From the NCBI GenBank assembly GCA_016649675.1, contig JAENXG010000126.1, positions 1 to 7,053 of the forward strand: DNA of 7,053 nucleotides. The letters run 5' to 3'. Shown here piece after piece: positions 5,968 to 7,053 of this stretch. Below the pieces are notes generated by a model, which did not search any database, was not told the DNA's origin, and saw only the letters and a program-made list of their open reading frames with translations. Position numbers and translations under genes: made by a program. The DNA is from Methyloceanibacter sp. (GTDB lineage Bacteria; Pseudomonadota; Alphaproteobacteria; Rhizobiales; Methyloligellaceae). Each line of letters begins with the position of its first letter. The stretch's first letter is position 1.

Positions 5968-6558
5968 GTGAAAGTAATTTCACTCCTGATCGCTGGTCTA
6001 CGTTCCGGCGCCACATTTGTCGGAGCATTAGGTGCGGCTGGTCTTCTCGCGCAACTTACCCATGCGCCCCCTATTCTTCTCGCACTCGTCGCGAGCATAG
6101 TGGCAGCGGGGATGGCTTTGGTGTTGGCAGCGCAAGACCCGTTCGACTCCGACTATTCGAGTCTCCGTCAAATCAGTGCGCATCTCGTCAGCTCCCTTGC
6201 GGCCATGCTGGGACTCTGGGGCATTGTGAATATCGTGCCTGCTACCGGCGTCTTCGTTTGCGAGCCGTTAGTGCCGTGGCATGTGTCCATTGCCATCGTC
6301 GGCGCCTTTGGCATGAGTTGGCTTACTACGGCAGCAAGACCTCGGATGCCCCCCGATCAAGCTGGGCTGATGATCCATTTGGCATTTTTCTGGATCGCCC
6401 CCTTCTACGGTTTTTTCCATGCGCCATGGTTCCTGGCGCAGGCGATCGTACTTCCATGTGATGGCCGACCGCTGGCTCAGGCAATCATTGTTATGCTCGG
6501 CATGGTGATCGCGGCGAGCGCCGGGCGGCGAACGGCGACATGGCTATATGCTGACTGA
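5968..6558 (+). CDS. Unrecognised polytopic membrane protein, 196 residues
   Basis: A strongly hydrophobic protein with about six predicted membrane segments, roughly at residues 5-29, 34-54, 72-91, 104-121, 132-160 (possibly two) and 168-186. A charged loop lies at 57-68 (DPFDSDYSSLRQ) and another at 122-131 (AARPRMPPDQ). There is an aromatic cluster FFWIAPFYGFFHAPWF at 140-155. C98 and C164 are isolated and form no CxxC. I do not recognise a family and infer only an inner-membrane location. The start is uncertain: GTG at 5968 is the only reasonable start codon after the in-frame TAA at 5935, but no clear Shine-Dalgarno sequence precedes it. It diverges from arsR across the operator and is followed 42 bases later by a P-type ATPase in the same direction, so it may be ArsR-regulated and cotranscribed with the pump. 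Confidence 0.75.
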   Translation: MKVISLLIAGLRSGATFVGALGAAGLLAQLTHAPPILLALVASIVAAGMALVLAAQDPFDSDYSSLRQISAHLVSSLAAMLGLWGIVNIVPATGVFVCEPLVPWHVSIAIVGAFGMSWLTTAARPRMPPDQAGLMIHLAFFWIAPFYGFFHAPWFLAQAIVLPCDGRPLAQAIIVMLGMVIAASAGRRTATWLYAD

Positions 6559-6600
6559 GAGGCTGCAGGAAGACGATCCACTCGGGGAAGAGCCATTGAA

Positions 6601-7053
6601 ATGCTGAACGCTCCCGCATCTTTCGCCCCAATCCGGGGCCTCAGCGAGGCGGATGTTCAGGCCAGGCTAAAGACCGAGGGGTACAACGAGCTACCCCGCC
6701 CGGACCTGCGCACGCCGCTGCGCATCGTCCTCGAAGTCCTGCGTGAACCGATGCTGGCGCTGCTGCTCGCCGGTGGCGCGATCTATCTGGTCCTGGGGGA
6801 TCTGAAGGAAGCACTCATCCTGCTCGCCTTCGCCACCATGTCCATCGTGATCACGGTCGTGCAGGAAACCCGCACCGAGCGCGTCCTGAAAGCACTGCGC
6901 GACCTGACCAGCCCGCGTGCCCTGGTCATCCGCGACGGCGCGCGCAGACGCATCGCCGGTCGGGAGGTGGTGCGCGGCGATTTCGTCGTACTTGCGGAGG
7001 GCGACCGGGTGCCGGCCGATGCGCTGCTCTTGCAAAGTCACGACCTCAAGACC
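6601..7053 (+). CDS. P-type cation-transporting ATPase, N-terminal part (runs off the right edge)
   Basis: The first 151 residues of an ATP-driven cation pump; the frame is open to the window end. The N-terminus GLSEADVQARLKTEGYNELP (13-32) is the cation-ATPase N-terminal domain typical of P2 (Ca2+-, Na+/K+-like) pumps. Two membrane helices follow (about 50-66 and 69-88), then the beginning of the actuator domain with GDFVVLAEGDRVPADALLL (126-144), which holds the hallmark GDRVPAD. The TGES, DKTGT and ion-site segments lie beyond the window, so the ion cannot be told. No N-terminal CxxC heavy-metal domain is present, which argues against a P1B copper/zinc/cadmium exporter. ATG at 6601 is preceded by GGGGAAGAG, a moderate ribosome binding site. 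The family is clear; substrate and link to arsenic are not. Confidence 0.92.
   Translation, partial: MLNAPASFAPIRGLSEADVQARLKTEGYNELPRPDLRTPLRIVLEVLREPMLALLLAGGAIYLVLGDLKEALILLAFATMSIVITVVQETRTERVLKALRDLTSPRALVIRDGARRRIAGREVVRGDFVVLAEGDRVPADALLLQSHDLKT

Noticed and set aside
6691..7041. Minus-strand frame opposite the P-type ATPase
   Set aside because: Low-complexity Gln/Asp/His-rich antisense product; the plus strand carries clear P-type ATPase motifs.

Overview
The window looks like chromosomal or island DNA of a GC-rich alphaproteobacterium, probably Hyphomicrobiales (Bradyrhizobium/Rhodopseudomonas-like). This is an inference from GC-rich codon use, strong GGAGG-type ribosome binding sites and the overall style of the proteins; there is no rRNA or other lineage marker. 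Both ends cut through genes. I see no tRNA, rRNA, CRISPR array, insertion sequence or phage gene.

Left part (1-3702, all on the minus strand, read from right to left): an acetyl-CoA acetyltransferase-type thiolase, an orphan ATP-grasp-like protein starting 10 bases after the thiolase stop, a doubtful small ORF, a carboxymuconolactone decarboxylase/AhpD-fold protein with a CxxCxxxH redox motif, a 68-residue acidic protein, and the N-terminus of an unrecognised protein that leaves the window at base 1. Short gaps, shared direction and good ribosome binding sites suggest one long transcription unit. Only the thiolase and the AhpD-like protein have a recognisable family role.

Middle (3703-4065): a 363-base stretch with no convincing gene. 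It contains a 14-codon ORF with a good ribosome binding site just downstream of arsC, and other short protein-like stretches in several frames, which may be remnants of a lost gene.

Right part (4066-5956, minus strand): a compact arsenic-resistance operon, arsR-acr3-arsC. ArsR is the As(III)-responsive repressor, ArsC reduces arsenate to arsenite with glutaredoxin, and Acr3 exports arsenite. The three genes are separated by 2-3 bases. Upstream of arsR is a 25-base imperfect palindrome, a strong ArsR operator candidate.

Far right (5968-7053, plus strand): diverging from arsR across the operator is an unrecognised 196-residue multi-membrane-segment protein, followed 42 bases later by the N-terminus of a P2-type (Ca2+-ATPase-like) cation-transporting ATPase, cut by the window end. 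The operator seems to sit between two face-to-face promoters, so the unknown membrane protein, and possibly the ATPase, may be under ArsR control. This is the most interesting lead here, with the orphan ATP-grasp gene second.
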